Part shown: positions 60,027-64,000 of the stretch, in pieces
Numbering within the stretch: the first letter of the stretch is position 1
How the letters are laid out: every line of letters starts with the position of its first letter
DNA from: Haliclystus octoradiatus
Taxonomy: Eukaryota > Cnidaria > Staurozoa > Stauromedusae > Haliclystidae
Assembly: GCA_916610825.1 (NCBI GenBank)
Contig: OU744451.1
Location: 1,860,001-1,924,000 of the forward strand
Direction: 5' to 3'
Length of the DNA stretch: 64,000 nucleotides
The notes under the pieces: generated by a model
What the model saw: only the letters and a program-made list of their open reading frames with translations
Databases searched by the model: none
Told to the model about the DNA's origin: nothing
Made by a program: the position numbers and the translations under genes

Positions 60027-61578
60027 TTGAGCACTGTTTTACTGCTATTGGATAATATTTATTATTATTATTATTCGCTCCTGGATCCAGTAGAGCACTT
60101 TAATCTAACTGCAGAAACAACCATGGAAAAAATCACATTTGGCTATTCAATGAAAAACATACCGGTACCACCAAGAAAGACTTACTTAATGCAGCTAATT
60201 GCAAAAATAGAAAGCGTTATAAAACGAATGCGATGGAAAGCGTTTTTCTTTCAGGCCGAAGAGACGATAGAAACCACTAATAATACTACAAGAGATGGGA
60301 AATATGGATTTAAATCAAGGAAGTGTCCACCACAAATAAGCGAATTGGAGGGATTTGAACACGATCTAATTAAAATGACTCAAAACATTGAATTTAGGCC
60401 GGTCCACGATAGATTTCAAAAACAACTAAGGAAAGACATCAACAAAATCAAAAAATCTTCCAAGGTCATCATTGCCGCGGACAAGACAAGAAATTTCTAT
60501 CAGATGGATGTTAAGCAACATGAAAAATTACTTCTAAATAATATAACAACGACTTACAAAAAGGCAAGGAAAGGCACAGTACACAAGATCAATACAGACG
60601 CCAAGGAAATAAGTAGAGAATTGAAAATCGACAAGAGGGCAGAAGTCATCGCAGAGCAGCCAGCGTTTATCACTATGAAAGACCATAAAGAGAATTTCAC
60701 TAATAACCCAACGTGTAGACTAATTAACCCTGCTAAAAGCGAAATTGGCATCGTAAGTAAAAAAATATTAGAGAAAATAATCATTAACGTAAAAAAATTA
60801 ACTAAAGTCAACCAATGGAAAAACTCATACGCCGTTATAGATTGGTTTAAGGCACTAGAAGAAAAGAAACGATTATTGTTCATCACCTTTGACATCGAAA
60901 GCTTTTACCCCACGATATCGGAGCAACTATTAGAAAAATCTATATCATTTGCAAAAAACTTTACAACAATATCAGAAAGTGATACAAAAATTATTATGCA
61001 CGCAAGGCAATCAGTTCTATTTAATAAAGGAGCCGCATGGTCAAAGAAAAGCCACACAAACCTGTTCGACGTCACAATGGGCAGTTATGACGGAGCAGAG
61101 ATTTGCGAATTGGTAGGTTTATTTATACTAGATAAACTTACGAAAGTTCTGGGTGACAACTCTATTGGACTTTACCGAGATGATGGTTTGGCAGTAATGC
61201 GAAAGAAATCCGGCCCACAGACTGAGAGATTCAGGAAAAAAATAACAAACATTTTCAAAGAGATGGGATTAAAAATTACATCAAAAACCAACCTCAAATC
61301 AGTAGACTTCTTAGACATAACCTTCGACCTAAACAATGGCACATTCCAGCCCTACAGAAAAACTAACGACCAACCTATATATATATAGACACTAATTCTA
61401 ATCATCCACCTACAATTCTAAAACATATACCTATAGCAATTAACCAAAGACTCTCCGATTTATCATCTAATAACACTATTTATGAAAACAGCAAAAATAC
61501 TTACGAAGACGCCTTAACAGCGAGTGGCCACACTACTACTAATTTAAAATACGAACCAAGGCCACAGGGCTTGAAATA
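60027..61578 (+). pseudogene. Penelope-like element reverse transcriptase, frame-shifted
   Basis: The frame opens at 60027; a likelier start is the Met at 60123 (MEKITFGYS). The N-terminal KNIPVPPRKTYL and MRWKAFFF blocks are typical of the family. RT core: PTCRLINPAKSEIGIVSK, motif A FDIESFYPTIS, MGSYDGAEICELVG, motif C LYRDDGLAVM and VDFLDITFDL. The frame stops at 61386-61388 inside a TA run: one extra TA unit appears to shift it, since the expected continuation (NSNHPPTILKHIP, LSDLSSNN) follows in the next frame to about 61564. There a hAT-type element interrupts it. PLE reverse transcriptases are related to telomerase and lack LTR-type protease and integrase. Confidence 0.88.
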
Positions 61579-62957
61579 AGCGCCGGACATCGGACAATGT
61601 CCGGCATAAATTGCATTTTGTCCGGCAAAGTCAGTCAGTCAATGGTCAAAGTTGTCCGTCAATCTTTTGAAATAATTCTGAGTTTTATTTAATGATTAAA
61701 TAAATCAAAACGTAGAATAATTAATTACTTTAATAATATATAAAAGGAATGAATTCTCACATTTTGGGTCTGCAACTCCATGCTATGTAAATTTTTCGCG
61801 TAGTCTAGCTAGTGTTGTTTCAAGGGCCTGTTTAAATAGCGTTATCTGTGCGGTTTCTTTGTTTTGCGCTCGCAAATGGTTGTTAATCACTCAAACGCCC
61901 TATTCACAGTTGATTTACAGCCACATCATTCAAAATTCTACTACCTGTTTTAAATGTTTAAAACATTGTGAACTGCGATAAAGGAAATTCTAATCTGAAT
62001 TCTATTCTAAGCCATAAATTCTGTTTATATATTCTAGAAAACTGATACCATAAATCCAAAACCAAAATCCCAGCAGCAAGCTATAAATGACTCAAAAGTC
62101 TCATACCAGTTTTCTACTTTGTCTGTATTTCTTTGAAAGTAATATTATGATTGTGTAGGCAAGACAAGCGATCTCAAAACAATGGTTTTCAATTTTGCAT
62201 GAATAGTTTAGGTAATTCAAAGCTGAAGTGATCAAATTATGCTGAATTCTTTTGTTTGTTCAAGTGTGAAAGGTCAACACGTGAGTGTGAATGTCAATAA
62301 CACGTGAGCAGTTTGAATGAATACAAAGCTACTGGGAGTAAAAGACTCGACCAACACTGAGAGATTATTTACATTATAAAACTCTGAATAATTTATTTAA
62401 TTTACGAACTAATGTGACAAATTTAGCAGAGCTATACATTCCATCATAACCAGATCTTACTAGTTTTAAAAATTGATTTTTTAAAACAAAACAAAATCAA
62501 ATCAAAGCAGAACCGAAAAGCCATAAATTTCCTAGATGTTTTTACGGAGATATGTAAACATATTATTTATAAACCAACAAAATAAAATCGATTCAAAACA
62601 TTTTGAGAAATATTAACTATAATTTAAGCATATTTAAAGAACCTTTAATATACAGCGGAGGTAAATTAAAACCTTGAAAATCGAGCCCAAAAACATGGCC
62701 CCTGCACCAAGAAATATGATACCAATAACCATGATAACTTTTATTTTGATTTAATCAAATTCTAGACAGGCTCTTAACAACTATAATCATCAGCTAAAAG
62801 GACAGATTAGGCCACACAATATATTAGACACAAAAAAATTTTATATCAATATTTAACAATGAAAATTTGTCCGGCAAAGATCACCGTATGTCCGGCCAAA
62901 ATGAGACTATGTCAGTCTACGTGTCCGGCGACCTAGCGAACGTTATTTCAAGCCCTG
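61565..62957. mobile_element. hAT-type non-autonomous element inside the Penelope ORF, 1393 bp
   Basis: Inverted ends CAGGGCTTGAAATAA. Exact 8-bp duplication CAAGGCCA at 61557-61564 and 62958-62965. Subterminal TGTCCGGC motifs repeat at both ends (GACATCGGACAATGTCCGGC; GTCCGGCAAAG; GTGTCCGGCGACC). I see no transposase frame in the interior. Confidence 0.92.
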
Positions 62958-62965
62958 CAAGGCCA

Positions 62966-63673
62966 GCAACATCAAGCCGTAGAAAAGGGAAAAGGAGGAG
63001 AAATGTCACATGGTTTAACCCACCGTTCAACAAAAGTGTGAAAAGCAACATTGGCCGAACATTCCTCAACCTAGTCAAAAAGCACTTTCCGAAGACAAGC
63101 AAGCTACACAAGATTTTCTATCAAAACACGCTAAAAGTAAGTTACAGTTGTACTTCCAATATGAAAACAATCATTACTAACCACAACAAGAATTTAACAA
63201 ATACAGAAATGGAAGTAACAGAAAATGCGCAATTATGCAACTGCCGCACAAAGGAAAATTGTCCATTAAACAATAGATGCCTTATGGAAGGATTAATCTA
63301 CAACGCCAAAGTGACTACCCCGGAAGACCAAGAGGGTAAAAATTACATCGGTCTAACGGAAAACTCTTTCAAGACACGCTACACACAGCACACAAGCACA
63401 TTCCGGCATGATAAACATACACACAACACGCAACTATCAAAATATATTTGGGAACAGAAGGACAAAGCCACCGACTACAACATCGAATGGACAGCTCTAT
63501 CGAGAGCAAAGCCATACAATAATATAACGAAAAGATGCCAGCTATGCCTGGCAGAAAAATATCATATCATTTGTTCCAAAAAAGCATTACTTAACAAAAT
63601 ATCTGAGTTAATTTCAAAATGTAGGCACGAGAATAAATTTTATTTTACTAATTATAAATCGACTAAAACATAA
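62966..63673 (+). pseudogene. Penelope-like element endonuclease half (GIY-YIG)
   Basis: Resumes right after the hAT duplicate: RKGKRRRNVTWFNPPFNKSV, then FLNLVKKHFPKTSKLHKIF, VSYSCTSNM, the cysteine linker CNCRTKENCPLNNRC and the GIY-YIG nuclease (NYIGLTENSFKTRYTQH, LSKYIWEQKD, CLAEKYHIICS, LLNKISEL) to TAA at about 63671-63673. The open frame that reads in from 62867 begins inside the hAT element and is not original. The 63-kb and 59-kb copies differ by very few residues. Confidence 0.9.
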
Positions 63674-63821
63674 CCTGTAACAATTAAATGCCGCATAGGA
63701 AACGATCACAAAGAAAACACGCACATTGCGATACAATAGGCTTTATCCCATTTAACAATAGCTGCGATTTATGTAAGTTTATATCAGAGGTACCATGTAT
63801 GTTTTTTATTATCTAGTTTTA

Positions 63822-63865
63822 ACTGTCTGATGATCGCAATAAAGCGTGAAACTTCAAGTTACAGT
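63822..63865 (+). ncRNA. Hammerhead ribozyme motif in the full Penelope copy
   Basis: Same as 59926-59969: ACTGT, CTGATGA (63827-63833), GAAA (63848-63851), ACAGT (63861-63865). Confidence 0.75.
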
Positions 63866-63896
63866 AACAAAATGTGTAGTCTATGACTCCTCTATT

Positions 63897-64000
<104 letters not shown>

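Overview
The window is AT-rich, intron-containing animal DNA dominated by transposable elements. The organism is not named by the sequence. Spliceosomal introns with GT/AG borders, metazoan macoilin and GET1/WRB orthologues, a Penelope-like retroelement, BEL/Pao and Ty3/gypsy elements, tRNA-derived SINEs and many short inverted-repeat transposons point to an invertebrate, probably marine. A deuterostome such as a tunicate is a guess only.

Three host genes can be supported. (1) On the + strand, 850-6251 holds the 3' half of a gene for an acidic/basic protein I do not recognise (four firm exons and one possible). (2) On the - strand, ten coding exons between 46599 and 31869 join in phase to a complete 671-residue macoilin (MACO1/TMEM57). 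(3) On the - strand, five exons between 56861 and 49885 encode all but the N-terminus of GET1/WRB, the ER receptor for tail-anchored protein insertion. Most lengths of these genes are introns filled with repeats.

Region by region: 0-6.3 kb, unknown gene, with a 74-bp tandem array in its last intron. 6.3-12 kb, short transposons, palindromic TTCATGAA repeats and SINEs, ending in a decayed Penelope 3' end. 12.4-14.6 kb, decayed BEL/Pao element split by a LINE tail. 15.5-17.2 kb, decayed frame of an unnamed cysteine-rich transposon-like family. 17.2-20.2 kb, 5'-truncated Ty3/gypsy element with its 3' LTR. 20.4-21.1 kb, LINE tail. 21.3-25.5 kb, nearly complete Ty3/gypsy element with two 254-bp LTRs and a deleted reverse-transcriptase core. 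25.6-31.3 kb, short repeats. 31.9-46.6 kb, MACO1. 46.6-49.9 kb, repeats. 49.9-56.9 kb, GET1. 57-58.4 kb, repeats. 58.4-64 kb, a Penelope-like element with an inverted copy, a direct partial copy and a full copy that is itself split by a 1.4-kb hAT-type element.

The most notable signal is a set of hammerhead ribozyme motifs in the Penelope 3' regions: three nearly identical copies at 58.6, 59.9 and 63.8 kb, and a diverged copy at 11.9 kb whose stems II and III are rebuilt with different but still pairing bases. Exon joins were made by eye from splice signals, reading phase and remembered family resemblance; no alignment or search was run.
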